From the NCBI GenBank assembly GCA_963781785.1, contig CAWAHD010000002.1, positions 3,286,001 through 3,350,000 on the forward strand: DNA of 64,000 nucleotides, given 5' to 3'. Below, in pieces: positions 1 through 10,527 of this stretch. The stretch comes from CAWAHD01 sp963781785. Lineage in GTDB: Bacteria > Planctomycetota > Planctomycetia > Isosphaerales > Isosphaeraceae. Under the pieces are notes generated by a model. It saw nothing but the letters and a program-made list of their open reading frames with translations. It did no database searches and had not been told where the DNA came from. How positions within the stretch are numbered: position 1 is the first letter of the stretch; every line of letters starts with the position of its first letter. The position numbers and the translations under genes are program-made.

Positions 1-114
1 GGGGCCCGGAGCGCCGAACGGTTGAATTGGCCGGGGCCAGCCGTTAGTGTTGGGTCGATGTCGGGTTGAGAGATTTGATTGTGAGCATAGCCTCTGAAGG
101 GAAGGATGATCGCC

Positions 115-576
115 ATGGGAGCCGAAGCCCGCCTGGCCGAGTTGAAGCTGGAGCTGCCGCCTGCGCCCAAGCCGGTTGCGACGTATGTGACGGCGATCCG
201 TCACGGGGATTTACTCTACGTTTCGGGACACGGTCCGCTTCGCAAGGACGGGACGCTGATCACCGGCAAGCTCGGAGCCGACATGGACGTGGCGGCCGGC
301 CAGGCCGCGGCCCGGCAGACCGGCCTGGCGATCCTGGCTACCGTGCGCTCGCACCTGGGTACTCTCGACAAGGTCGAACGGCTGATCAAGAGCCTGGGCA
401 TGGTCAATTCGGCGGCGGACTTTGTCGAACACCCCAAGGTGATCAACGGTTATTCCGACCTGATGAAAGACGTGTTCGGCGACGCAGGAGTCGGGACCCG
501 AAGCGCCGTGGGGATGGCCGCTCTGCCGGCCGGCATCGCCGTGGAGATCGAGGCGATTTTTCAGGTCAAGAACTGA
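115..576 (+). CDS. RidA (YjgF/YER057c/UK114) family protein
   Basis: A 153-residue single-domain protein of the RidA superfamily, whose members deaminate reactive enamine/imine intermediates or act in related small-molecule chemistry. The N-terminal strand region (YVTAIRHGDLLYVSGHGPL) and the later GTLDKVERLIKSLGMVNS segment match the longer, RutC-like subgroup that has about 25 residues before the core. I prefer the ATG at 115 over the in-frame ATG at 106, because the AAGG Shine-Dalgarno ends at 105, which is too close for the first ATG. It is followed after 33 bp by a short-chain dehydrogenase in the same direction, so the two are probably co-transcribed. The exact substrate cannot be told. 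Family assignment is firm. Confidence 0.9.
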   Translation: MGAEARLAELKLELPPAPKPVATYVTAIRHGDLLYVSGHGPLRKDGTLITGKLGADMDVAAGQAAARQTGLAILATVRSHLGTLDKVERLIKSLGMVNSAADFVEHPKVINGYSDLMKDVFGDAGVGTRSAVGMAALPAGIAVEIEAIFQVKN

Positions 577-609
577 GTGCTCTTGCCCATCTCCGATGGG
601 GAATCTCCC

Positions 610-1425
610 ATGCCACGCCCTGGCCGCCTCGATGGCCGCGCTTGTCTCGTCGTGGGAGGCACGAGCGGCATTGGCCTGGCGGCGGCGCGGCGGTTTCTCG
701 AGGAAGGTGCCCATGTCGTCGTGGCGGGAAGGGCACCCCAGAGCGGCCGCTCGGAGCTCGAACAGCTCGCCGCGCTCGGCCCTGCCTGGGAATGTGTGAT
801 CGAGCTTGCACTCGGCGAGCCGGAAGTCGTGCGGCTCTTCGAATTCACCCATGCTGTCCTGGGCGGGCGACTCGATGTCTTGCTTCATGTCGCCGGGATC
901 AGTGGTCGCAAGTTCGGTGACGCTGCCCTGCACGACTGTTCGATCGAAGCGTGGGATCGCGTCATGCAGGTTAACGCTCAAGGCGCGTTTCTCACCAACC
1001 GCGAGGCCGTGCGGCTGATGATCGAGCAGCCCCTCGATGCCACCGGTTTGCGCGGGACCGTGGTCAACGTCGGCTCGGTTCTCGACCGCTCGCCGTCACC
1101 GGAGCATTTCGGGACCATCGCTTACACCGCCAGTAAAGGTGCGCTCCGATCGATGACAGCGGCGGCCGCCGCCAGGTATGCTCCCGACCGGATCCGATTC
1201 AATCTGCTCGTCCCCGGCTTGATCGACACCCCGATGGCCGCGCGAGCGGCGAACGATCCCCAGATCCGGTCGTACCTGACGGCCAAGCAGCCCTTGGTCG
1301 GCGGCCCTGGTTCGCCCGCCGACGTCGCTGAGGCGGCACTTTATCTCTGCGAGCCGGCCTCGCGGTTTGTCACCGGAGCCGAGCTGGTCGTCGACGGCGG
1401 CTGGAGCATCACTTCGAAAGGATGA
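610..1425 (+). CDS. short-chain dehydrogenase/reductase (SDR)
   Basis: About 271 residues with a classical SDR layout. The Rossmann nucleotide-binding motif GGTSGIG lies near residue 17, the LLHVAGISG segment stands in the usual NNAG position, an active-site serine lies in NVGSV, YTASKGA supplies the catalytic Y-x3-K, and the C-terminal end VTGAELVVDGGWS is typical. It is an NAD(P)-dependent oxidoreductase whose substrate cannot be read from sequence. ATG 610 is preferred; an in-frame GTG at 577 touches the upstream stop but would add a non-conserved leader. It sits between a RidA gene and a SIS-domain gene, suggesting a small metabolic operon acting on sugar or amino-acid derivatives (inference). 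Confidence 0.9.
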   Translation: MPRPGRLDGRACLVVGGTSGIGLAAARRFLEEGAHVVVAGRAPQSGRSELEQLAALGPAWECVIELALGEPEVVRLFEFTHAVLGGRLDVLLHVAGISGRKFGDAALHDCSIEAWDRVMQVNAQGAFLTNREAVRLMIEQPLDATGLRGTVVNVGSVLDRSPSPEHFGTIAYTASKGALRSMTAAAAARYAPDRIRFNLLVPGLIDTPMAARAANDPQIRSYLTAKQPLVGGPGSPADVAEAALYLCEPASRFVTGAELVVDGGWSITSKG

Positions 1426-1451
1426 AGGATGAAGGATGAACCGGAGTCGTT

Positions 1452-2233
1452 ATGAGCGATCAATGCGACGTCATCTCACAGTATCTGGCTGCGGTCCGGG
1501 CGGCCATCGACGCCATCGAGGCGACCCAGTTGCCGGCCATCCGCCAAGCGGCCGCGCGGTTTGCGAATACGATTCTCAAGGGGCGTTTGGTGCACGTCTT
1601 CGGGACCGGCCACTCACGGATGGCCGTCGAGGAGATGTTCCCCCGCTATGGCTCGTTCCCGGGCTTCCATCCGATCGTCGAGCTGTCGATGACGTACCAC
1701 AACCCGGTCGTGGGGGCCAACGGTCAGCGCCAGGCGATGTTTCTGGAAAACGTACAGGGATTCGGCCCGGTCCTGTGGCGCAATTTCGCGACTTCGCCCG
1801 ATGACGCCCTGCTGGCGATCTCAACGAGCGGATGCAATGCCGTGACGATCGACGTGGCCCTGGAGGCCAGCCGGCTGGGGATGAACGTTGTGGCCCTGAC
1901 GTCGCTGGCGCACGCTGCGGTCTCCACGTCGCGACACGAGTCGGGAAAGAAGTTGCACGAAGTCGCCAGCGTGGTGATCGATCAGACGCCCCGGCCGGCG
2001 ATTCGACCGTCTGGGTCGCCGGGTTGGAGACGCCCGTCGCGCCGCTGTCCAGCGTCACCGGATGCGCGATCATCAACCTGATCAAGGCCGAGGTCGCTCG
2101 CTTGCTGACGGAGGCCGGATCTCCTCCCAAGGTCCTCACCGCCGCCTGCCATCTCGGGGCCGAGCAATCCCGCCGGCTATTCGAGGAAACCTACGACGAT
2201 TATCGACGGCGTGTGGGAGTGTTGTATCGCTAG
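1452..2233 (+). CDS. SIS-domain sugar isomerase-like protein (UPF0309 type), frameshifted
   Basis: The first 180 residues contain a SIS (sugar isomerase) fold with VFGTGHSRMAVEEMFPR, and AISTSGCNAVTIDVALEA as the phosphosugar-binding serine loop. Reading then passes into an out-of-frame TGA at 2081. The conserved remainder (APAGDSTVWVAGLETPV, then SSVTGCAIINLIKAEV) continues in the next frame to the stop at 2231-2233. The break lies near 1993-1998 and equals loss of one base. Restored, the product is about 260 residues, normal for UPF0309 proteins. The ATG at 1452 has GGAG six bases upstream. It converges on the glycosidase gene, sharing the last bases. Either a real inactivation or a one-base sequence error; given similar breaks throughout the window the latter is more likely. 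Confidence 0.8.
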
Positions 2234-3175
2234 TTCGCCACAAACAGCTTCACATCCGGGTGCATGGTGTAAAGCCGATCTTCGCCCTGGGGTGTCCGTA
2301 CCAGGATCGCACTCGAGCAGTTGTTCCGGATGATCGGGTTGCCCGGGTACTTTTCCCAGTGCACCAGGTCGCGCGAGCGCGCCACGCAGGTCGTCCAGTC
2401 CTTCCAGGGCCGGTTAGAATTGGCGTGGTAGAACGCATAGTAAAAGCCGTCGCGCTTGACGATCTGGTTCACGGCCACTGCGGCTTGATCATAGAGCTCT
2501 GGTCCCATCGCAATCACGGGATCGTCGCTGACATTGGTCCAGAGTTTCCTATCTTTGGAGGTCGCGAGCCAAACACCCTGGTCGCCGCGCTCGTACAGCA
2601 GATACCACGTGTCGTTCTCGAACCAGGCCGTCGGGGTACCGTAGGGCCCGGGTTCGATCGGCTTGCCGTTGCTCTTGCGAATATCCAGCGATCCCTGGTC
2701 GGTCCATTTCAGCCCGTCGGTTGAGGTCAACAAGTGCGCGATGTCGTTCTTTCCTTCGGCAAACATGAAGTAATTGCCGCCCGTGCGCACGACGCACATG
2801 TCTTCGACCCACGAGCCGGCAAAGATCGGGTTGGCGGGGTCGCGAGTCCAGTGGACGCCGTCGTGCGAGGTGGCATGGCCCAGCGACATCGTCGCGGGGC
2901 GATCACCGGCATAGCCGGTGTACCAGAGGTGATAGGTTCCATCCTCGCCCACCAGAATATAGCCCCGCTCGCGGATTTTCCGGTCCCAGGTGTCGCGGCC
3001 GGTGCCGGTGAATACCGGGTTCTCCGGTATCGGAGTCCACGTGACAAGCGGCCACTCGGAAGCCGGCTGCTGGGGGGAGGGCCGCACTGCCTGGACGGCC
3101 TGAGGGGCCGCCGGCGCCACAAGCGCGACGAAGAGTCGCCAGGCCTGCCAGGATGCCACTGCGCCTCAAAACCAT
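2230..3175 (-). CDS. secreted five-bladed beta-propeller glycoside hydrolase (GH43/GH130-like)
   Basis: The mature part contains recurring propeller-blade motifs: NPVFTGTGRDTWD, HLWYTGYAG, SHDGVHWTRDPANPIF, MFAEGKNDI, YLLYERGDQG, FYYAFYHANSN and RDLVHWEKYPGNPI. These are typical of GH43/GH130-type five-bladed propeller enzymes that act on plant or microbial glycans. The best start is the ATG at 3175-3173, with AAGGAG six bases upstream, giving MVLRRSGILAGLA, the front half of a signal peptide. The hydrophobic continuation FVALVAPAAPQAVQA lies in the adjacent frame, so there is a single-base frameshift between about 3130 and 3172. A GTG at 3159 would give an in-frame but poorer signal peptide. 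The product is exported. Substrate is unknown. Confidence 0.75.
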
Positions 3176-3329
3176 GACGGGCTCCTTTGGTTCGGGCGGT
3201 CGAAGAGGACAGAACGACAAGGAAGAGTCTCTGCAACAGCGGGATTGCCACGGATACGAGATCTCCGTTCATCCATAATACCTTGCGTCGATGGCGGCGG
3301 GAGGGTACTTTAAATCCAGTGATCCGATT

Positions 3330-3402
<73 letters not shown>

Positions 3403-3711
3403 CTCTGGGTCTTCTATTGACGGGAATCCGGAAGACTCCGCTTGAGGCTGGCACGACCCTTCGGATCAGCTCGGATTCAAGTCCTGAAATGAAGATCGGG
3501 AGGTCATGAATCGTCGTGTTCGATTCGCTGGTTTATCCGTTCGGACGGGTGCGACCTCGGTTGAGGGGCGATCGGTGGTGTGACGGCATTCGTCGAGATC
3601 GGTAGCCGCCTTCCTCGATCCAGTGGGGCCACAGCCTTGCCGCTCGGCAACCCCATTGCCCGGACCACAACCCCGGGCTCTTTCCCCCCACTGTAAACAT
3701 AGAACATCCCC
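3403..3711. other. intergenic region between tRNA and czcA
   Basis: About 309 bases with no convincing gene on either strand, no clear promoter and no obvious repeat. It could hold the czcA promoter, but no good -35/-10 pair is visible. Confidence 0.4.
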
Positions 3712-6700
3712 ATGGTTCGCGCTGCTCATCTCGTGGAGCCTGCACAATCGGTTCATCGTTCTCCTGGGAACGATTACCCTGATCGCTCTGGGTGCGTATT
3801 CGGCCAATAACCTCAACGTCGAGGCATATCCCGATCCGACTCCTCCGCTGGTGGAGGTTATCACGCAGAATCACGGTATGAGCCCGGAGGAGATGGAGAA
3901 GCTGATCGGAATCCCACTCGAGACAGCCTTGAACGGGATGCCCGGCCTCAAGTACCTGAGAAGCATTTCGCTGGCCGGGCTCAACGACATCAAGTGCCAG
4001 TTCGAGTACGGAACGGATTACTGGACGGCCCGCCAGGAAGTGATCAACCGGATCGGCATGGTGAGCAACCTGCCCCCCGGCGTCAACCCCGGGCTTTCCC
4101 CATGGAGCCCGACTGGAGAGATCGTCCGCTACGTCTTGAAAGGTGACGGCTACACCTTGAATCAGCTCAAAGCCGTTCAGGACTGGGTATTGACCCGCGC
4201 CTGAAGACTGTGCCCGGAGTGATCGACGTGACTGGCTTCGGCGGGACGGTCAAGCAATATCAGATCTTGCTCGATACCCAGTTGATGAGACGGTACGACG
4301 TGACCTTGCAGATGGTGACGGACGCGATTTCGCAATCCAATGCCAACGTGGGCGGTGACATCCTCCCGCTTGGGCCGCAGTCACACAACGTTCGGGCCAT
4401 CGGCTACCTGGGCGAGGGAATCGACTCGCTCGATCCGGCCGTCGCCGACCATGCCTACGCGATCGAGATCGAGAAGCTGGAGGACGTGCAGGATGTCGTC
4501 GTGACGACTTACAACGATATTCCGGTTTACATCAAGCAGCTCGCCAAGGTTGTCGTGGGTTACCAGCCGAGGCTTGGGCTGGTGGGCCGTGACGGCGAGA
4601 ACGACGTCGTCGAGGGCATCGTGCTGATGCGGAAGTACGAGAAATCGCTGCCCACGTCGACTGCCGTTCAGGAGAAGATCGATTCGCTCAACAAAAGCAA
4701 CCTTCTGCCCAAGGGTATGCGGCTGGAGTACTTCAACCGGCGAACCGATCTGGTCTACGTGACCAGGTATAACGTCATTCACAACCTCGTCGTCGGCATG
4801 ATGCTCGTGGTCGGAATCCTCTTCATCTTCCTCGGTGATCTCACCAGCGCCGGCATCGTCGCCTTGATGATTCCCCTGGCGCTCCTGTTCTCGGTGTCGG
4901 TGCTGTACTTCCAGGGCAAGTCGGCTAACCTGCTGTCAATCGGCGCAGTCGATTTCGGAATCATCGTGGATAGCTCGGTCATCATCGTCGAGAACATCTA
5001 CCGGCATATCACGGCTCATAGCGCCGACCGGTCTCGTCCCTTGATCGACCGGATCAGTGAAGCGTCCCACGAGATCGAGCGAGCGTTGTTCTTCTCGACC
5101 TTGATCATCGTCTGCGCGTTCATTCCGCTGTTCTCGATGACAGGGCCGGAAGGGGCGCTCTTCGGCCCGATGGCCAATACCTACGCCTTTGCCATCTGCG
5201 GCGCGCTTGTCTTGGCGGTGACGCTGACGCCGGTTCTTTGCTCTTACCTCTTCCATAACAAGAAGGAAGAGAAAGAGACGTTCATCGACCGGATCATGAA
5301 GCTGCGTTATCTCACCATGCTCGACCGCGTGCTGCGGCATCGGTTCCTGGTTCTGACGGCGATGGGGGGCTTGCTCGCCTTCACGATCGTCTTGATCCCC
5401 ACTCTGGGCGGTGAATTCATGCCTCCCCTGGAGGAAGGAAACCTCTGGATCCGTGCCTTGCTGCCCCGGACCGTGACCTTGCGCGAGGCGGCGCGGATGG
5501 CCCCGCGGCTGCGCGAGGTGATCGGCTCGATTCCCGAGATCCGGGGGGTGATGTCGCACGTCGGCAGGCCCGACGACGGCACCGACATCACGAGCTACTT
5601 CAATCTCGAGTTCAACGCTCCCTTGATTCCCATGGAGAATTGGCGGGACATGCCCGTCACGCTCATGGGCCATAACCTCTGGACGCGCAAGATCACCCGC
5701 GAGGAAATCCAGGATGAGCTGATGGAAAAGTTCAAGGTTTTTCCGTCGGTCAACTTCAATTTCTCGCAGTTGATCCGCGACAACGTGGAAGAGGCTCTCT
5801 CCGGAGTCAAAGGGGCGAATTCGATCAAGCTGTTCGGCAACGACCTTCAAGTCCTCGAGGACGCCGGCCAGCGCGTCGTCAACATTTTGAACAACGTCCG
5901 GGGCATCTCCAACGCCGGATTGTTCCACATCGTTGGCCAGCCAAACCTCGAGATCCATATCGACCGCCAGGAATGCTCGCGCTACGGGATCAACGTTTCG
6001 GACGTCGAAGCCGTCGTCCAGGTTGCCGTCGGGGGCCGTGCCTTCACCCGCATGGTCGAGGGTGAAAAGCTTTTCGACATCGTCCTTCGCCTGCCCGCCG
6101 ACCAGCGTAACGACCCGGAAGTCATCGAGAGAATTCCGGTCGACGCTCCCGGGCACGATGGCAAGCCCGGGCGCGAATTCCCCTGCGGCAGCTCGTCAAG
6201 ATCGATCCGCACAAGCCCGGTGCCGCCTATATCTACCGGGAGAACAACCGCCGCTATATCCCCATCAAATTCGGAGTCAAAGACCGGGACCTGGCTTCGA
6301 CCATCGCAGAGGCCCAGCGCAAGGTGAAGGACCCCAAAACGGCGCCCACCTTCCCGAGGGCTATGATATCGGATGGGCAGGTGAGTTTGACCAGATGCAG
6401 CAGGCAAACGCCCGCTTGCTCTGGATCGTTCCCCTCTCGATCACCCTGATCTTGATCCTCTTGTACACCGCGTTCAACTCGATGAAGGACGCTCTTCTGG
6501 TCATGGCCAACGTCATTGCCGCCACCATGGGAGGAGTCTGGGCCCTGAAGTTGACCGGGACGCCGTTCTCGATCTCGGCTGCGGTCGGGTTCATCTCGAT
6601 TTTCGGCGTGGCGGTTCAGGATGGCGTCCTGTTGATCTCGTACTTCAACCAGATGCGCGCCGCCGGGCTGCCGGTGCGGGAAGCGCTCTGCGCGGAGCCG

Positions 6701-7056
6701 AGCTGCGGGTCCGGCCGGTGGTCATGACCTCGCTGACCGCGGCACTCGGGCTCTTTCCCGCCGCCATCGCCACCTCGATCGGCTCGCAGGCTCAGAAACC
6801 GCTGGCCATCGTTGTCGTGGGAGGAATGCTCGTCACTCTCTTCCTCACGCGGTACCTCATGCCGGTTCTTTATTCCTTTTTCCCAGCACCCCCAGGCCAC
6901 GGCGAGTGCCAGAGCGATTTGATCCTCGGCTCGCATTACACCGACCGGTTTCTCAAGCCCGCCTCGTCGAGTGCCGGCACGGGACCGAACGATCATCATG
7001 ACACCAGCCCTCCATTCTTGCCGGGGCTCAGCGGTTTCGGAGAGCAAGCACCATGA
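3712..7056 (+). CDS. czcA: CzcA/CusA-family heavy-metal RND efflux permease, multiply frameshifted
   Basis: Pieces in three frames join to a normal HME-RND permease of about 1,110 residues, the inner-membrane proton-driven pump for divalent or monovalent metal ions. Recognisable parts are the N-terminal membrane helix with ANNLNVEAYPDP, the periplasmic segment GVIDVTGFGGTVKQYQI, the helix motif SIGAVDFGIIVDSSVIIVEN, and the second membrane half TPFSISAAVGFISIFGVAVQDG and PVVMTSLTAALGLFPAA. Frames change near 3714 (extra base just after the ATG), 4198, 6169, 6338 and 6689; the last four each equal one lost base, mostly in G or C runs. The stop TGA at 7054-7056 overlaps the ATG of the adaptor gene, which supports translational coupling and an originally intact gene. 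Metal specificity is unresolved. Confidence 0.85.
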
Positions 7057-8414
7057 AGACCAACCGAAAGCTATTGGTGGCCGTCGTGCTCATCGCCGCA
7101 GGCGCGACCGGGCTGGCGCTCAACGGCCGGACACGGGGCCAGGTGATCGATGTGCTGAAACAGTTGTCGCACGCGGGCTCACATGGCGAATACAGGCCGC
7201 CCGATCGGGACTGGCTTTCGTCGTCCCGGTCGAAGACGCCCTGGGATCGAACTCTGGCGCTCACCGACGAGCAAATCGATGCCATCGGCCTCAAGACCGT
7301 CGCCGTCAAGGAACAGACCGATCCCACGAGCTTGCGCCTCTTTGGCAACACCGAGTACGACCCCGCCAGGGTCACCGTCGTCCGCACCCAGTTCGACAGC
7401 CGCGTCGACCGGGTCCTCGTGGATCTCGGCTCAACCGTGAAAAAGGAAGATCCGTTGCTCGAGCTCTTCAGTACCGACCTCGCCGAGGCCAAGAGCAATT
7501 ACGAAGTCGCCACCAGCCAGTGGGTCCACGACAAGAAAGTGCTCGATTACAAGCTCCCTCTGGCCATCAAGGATGCGATCCCACGGAAAGAGCTGATCGA
7601 GGCCGAGAATGACGAGGCCCAGAGCCATCTCAAGATGAAGCTCGCCAAGGACAAGTTGCTCGTCTACGGCCTGACCGACAAGGAAATCGAGCATGCGAGC
7701 GCGGAGGATGGGGTCGAGAAAGCCACGATGATCCTCCGTTCCCGCGCGGCCGGAGTCGTCGTCCAGCGCACCGTCTCCAAGGGAAATTATTACACATCGG
7801 CCGACCTCTTGATGACCATCGCTCCGCTCGACCATCTGTGGGTGCGAGGCAACGTCAGCGAGCTCGACGTCGAAAAGGTTGAGGTTGGCCAGAAGATCAA
7901 GGTCATCTTTCCGTTCTCTGATCAGATCCTCGATGGCACGGTGGATTATATCGACAAGGCGATCGACTCCGAATCGCGGTCGGCGAAATTTCGGACCACG
8001 ATTGGCAATCCCGAAGGCAGGCTCAAGGCAGGCATGTTCGTGCGCATGATTCTCGACATCCCTCCCAAGCCGGGCAGGACCATCATCCCCCGCGCCGCCA
8101 TGGTCTCCGTCGATCGATTCGATTATGTCTTCGTCAAAAAGCCGGATGCATCCAACCAGTTCCTCCGTCGCCAGATCTTCGTGGCCAAGGAAAACAACGA
8201 CGTCGTGATCGTTGGCGAAACTTCCGGAGACCACCCCGGCCTCACACCCGGCCACAAGGTCGTGACGATCGGAAGCCTGATCCTCGAGCAGATGTTCGAG
8301 GACCGCCTCATGACCGAAGGCGGCCTTCTCTTCGCGCGGGACGACGGAAAGAAAATCGCGTCACTCGACGAATCGACCGCGGTCATCAGCTCCTCACCAG
8401 CCCCGCCGCGCTGA
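7053..8414 (+). CDS. czcB: RND efflux periplasmic adaptor subunit (CzcB/CusB-like)
   Basis: A 453-residue membrane-fusion protein that bridges the inner-membrane pump and the outer-membrane channel. It begins with a hydrophobic N-terminus (LLVAVVLIAAGATGLAL). The lipoyl half-motif VDRVLVDLGSTVKKEDPLLEL lies near residue 130, a helical hairpin at about 145-215 (AEAKSNYEVATSQW...), and beta-barrel and membrane-proximal segments later (WVRGNVSELDVEKVEVGQ; GRTIIPRAAMVSVD). The ATG overlaps the permease stop by four bases. A TolC-like gene follows, so the three proteins should form one tripartite complex. The reading frame is intact. Confidence 0.92.
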   Translation: MKTNRKLLVAVVLIAAGATGLALNGRTRGQVIDVLKQLSHAGSHGEYRPPDRDWLSSSRSKTPWDRTLALTDEQIDAIGLKTVAVKEQTDPTSLRLFGNTEYDPARVTVVRTQFDSRVDRVLVDLGSTVKKEDPLLELFSTDLAEAKSNYEVATSQWVHDKKVLDYKLPLAIKDAIPRKELIEAENDEAQSHLKMKLAKDKLLVYGLTDKEIEHASAEDGVEKATMILRSRAAGVVVQRTVSKGNYYTSADLLMTIAPLDHLWVRGNVSELDVEKVEVGQKIKVIFPFSDQILDGTVDYIDKAIDSESRSAKFRTTIGNPEGRLKAGMFVRMILDIPPKPGRTIIPRAAMVSVDRFDYVFVKKPDASNQFLRRQIFVAKENNDVVIVGETSGDHPGLTPGHKVVTIGSLILEQMFEDRLMTEGGLLFARDDGKKIASLDESTAVISSSPAPPR

Positions 8415-8741
8415 AAACGGCACCGAATGCCCCCTGCCGTACTGACTGACAAGATCGGCAAGGTTTACCCAACCGGCGCATTTCAGCACCCAGTGATCGG
8501 GACAATCGCGGCATTCGCCGCGGTCCGGACCGCGGTTTTCGCTTCAACTCTTCCGGTTATGCCGGTCGAATTGGCGGCAACAGATTGCAGGCTCCTGACG
8601 GAACTCCAGACTGCGCGATTTGATAGCCGATTTACGATGGCAGCGATCAGTCCGGTGGGCGGGGATCGCGCGAAGCGGACGGTCGAAACGAGGCGAAAAC
8701 GAGTGGCGGCCAATTCCGGCTTGACTCACGAAGATCGAGAG
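8415..8741. other. gap between adaptor and outer-membrane channel genes
   Basis: This 327-base gap is open in the frame of the following gene from a possible GTG upstream. It lacks a ribosome site, and it precedes a perfectly good signal peptide start at 8742, so I treat it as non-coding leader. No repeat or clear promoter is visible. Confidence 0.4.
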
Positions 8742-10385
8742 ATGACGGCTCCTCCGAGCCCGCCGTCGTCTGGCCGGCGGCGGCGCCGATGCTTTTGGCT
8801 GGCATGGATGTTCGTGGTCGTCGTCTGCGGGCTTTCCGCAGGCCGGGCGACGGCACAGGGCCCCACGGTGGACACGACCGTGCCGGCCTTGCCTGGCGCG
8901 GGCACGTCGCTCCTGGGGTCGGCACCGGGCGGAGGGGGTGGCTCGTTCACCAACTTGCCGGGCACCGGCGGAATCCTGGGCGGCCGTCCCGGCGTCTCGA
9001 CCCCCAAGGGCATCCCGACCACGGCCACGACTCCGGGAGCCGGTCCGGGACCAACCGAGCTTCAAGCGGCGATTTCATCGCCCCAGCCGGCGCCGGTCTC
9101 ACCGACCACCACACCGTTTTATGGAACGCTGGAAATCGCGACCGAGGATGACGACGGCCCGCCCAATGGCCTGACGCTTGATCGCGCTATCGACATCACA
9201 CTGGCGCGAAGCCTCGATCTCCGCTCCAAATTCTCCGAGATCTCGATGGCGCGGGCGGACATCCTCCAGGCAAGCCTGAGGTCGAACCCCATCTTTTATC
9301 AGGACGGCCAGCTTCTGCAGTATCGCGGCACGAGCACGCAGTTCAGCCGGACGGCCCCCGGCGGACCCAGTCAGTTTGACACCAACGTGACCTATCCGCT
9401 TGACGTTTCGCACAAACGCCAGGCCCGGACGCTGGTGGCTGCCAGGGCGGAACACGTCCTCGAAGCACTGTACCAGGATGCCATCCGCCAGCGCATCGAC
9501 GATGTCTACGGCGCCTACGTCACGGCCCTGGCAAGCCGCCAGACGGTTCGGTATGCACAGAAGAGCGTCAAGGGGCTGCTCGAGCTCACTCAACAGAACG
9601 AGACACGCTTTCAAAAAGGCGATATCTCGAGGGGGGTTTTCAGCGCGGTCAAGGTCAGGCTCCGCACCGCGCAGCTCGGTCTCCTGGATGCCGAGGCGGC
9701 CTACCGCAAGGCCAAGCTGGACCTCGGTTCGCTGATGAATCTGAAACTCGACGAGATCAAATCGCTCGAGTTGAAGGGAACGATCCAGGACCTCGCGCCC
9801 GATCCGCCCCCGGCGGATGCGTTGCGCAAGATCGCCGTCGCGGAGAGACCGGACGTCGTCTCATTCCGGCTGGGCATCCTCCGTGCCGAAGCCGACGTGA
9901 GGCTGGCGAAGGCGAACGCCTACAGTGATGTCTATGTTCTCTGGCAGCCCTATACCTTCCAGGATAATACCCCGTACGGCCTCAAGAGCCAGTATTCCTG
10001 GGCGCTCGGCGTGACCGTGCCGATTCCAATCTACAACCGAAACCAGGGGGGGATACTCCGCGCCAAGGAGAACGTCGTGCAGACGAACGTGCAGCTCGCG
10101 GATCTCGAGCGGCAGGCGCAGGTCGACGTCGAGTCGGCGCTGCTGGAATACGACGTCACGCGCCGCGAAGTGAAGGACCTTCACGACGAAGTTCTTCCCG
10201 ACGCTGCCTTCGTCCGCGACGAGGTCTATCGACTGTACAAGGCGGGAGCAAAAAGCCTGCCCGACTACCTGGACGCTCAGCTCGACTATAACCTGACTGT
10301 CAAGCAGTATCTCGATACGGCGGTTCGCCACCGCCGGAGCATGCTGTCGCTCAACACGGTCGTCGGCCGGCGGATCATGCCGTGA
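8742..10385 (+). CDS. TolC-family outer-membrane efflux protein
   Basis: About 547 residues from ATG 8742. A basic signal peptide (GRRRRRCFWLAWMFVVVVCGLSAGRATA) is followed by a Gly/Pro-rich linker of about 100 residues and then the TolC fold. The first repeat starts at NGLTLDRAIDITLARSLDL, with coiled-coil segments QDAIRQRIDDVYGAYVTAL and LLELTQQNETRFQKGDISR. The second repeat holds LRAEADVRLAKANAYSDVYV and LGVTVPIPIYNRNQG, typical of TolC/CzcC channels. It is the outer-membrane exit duct for the CzcA-CzcB pair just upstream. The long low-complexity linker after the signal peptide is unusual for the family but common in planctomycete exported proteins. Confidence 0.9.
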   Translation: MTAPPSPPSSGRRRRRCFWLAWMFVVVVCGLSAGRATAQGPTVDTTVPALPGAGTSLLGSAPGGGGGSFTNLPGTGGILGGRPGVSTPKGIPTTATTPGAGPGPTELQAAISSPQPAPVSPTTTPFYGTLEIATEDDDGPPNGLTLDRAIDITLARSLDLRSKFSEISMARADILQASLRSNPIFYQDGQLLQYRGTSTQFSRTAPGGPSQFDTNVTYPLDVSHKRQARTLVAARAEHVLEALYQDAIRQRIDDVYGAYVTALASRQTVRYAQKSVKGLLELTQQNETRFQKGDISRGVFSAVKVRLRTAQLGLLDAEAAYRKAKLDLGSLMNLKLDEIKSLELKGTIQDLAPDPPPADALRKIAVAERPDVVSFRLGILRAEADVRLAKANAYSDVYVLWQPYTFQDNTPYGLKSQYSWALGVTVPIPIYNRNQGGILRAKENVVQTNVQLADLERQAQVDVESALLEYDVTRREVKDLHDEVLPDAAFVRDEVYRLYKAGAKSLPDYLDAQLDYNLTVKQYLDTAVRHRRSMLSLNTVVGRRIMP

Positions 10386-10527
10386 GCGCAGAGGATCTGA
10401 CCATGCTCTCGAAGACCGAAACCCCGGCGATCGCACGGCGAACCACGCCGGTGCACAGTCGTGACAAGTGCCCAAGGGCCCACACCAGCGATGACCCGAA
10501 CGCGGCCGCGAATCGAGGGAGGATAAG

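Noticed and set aside
4936..6156. 406-residue minus-strand open frame across czcA
   Set aside because: Antisense shadow of the permease; no conserved motif.
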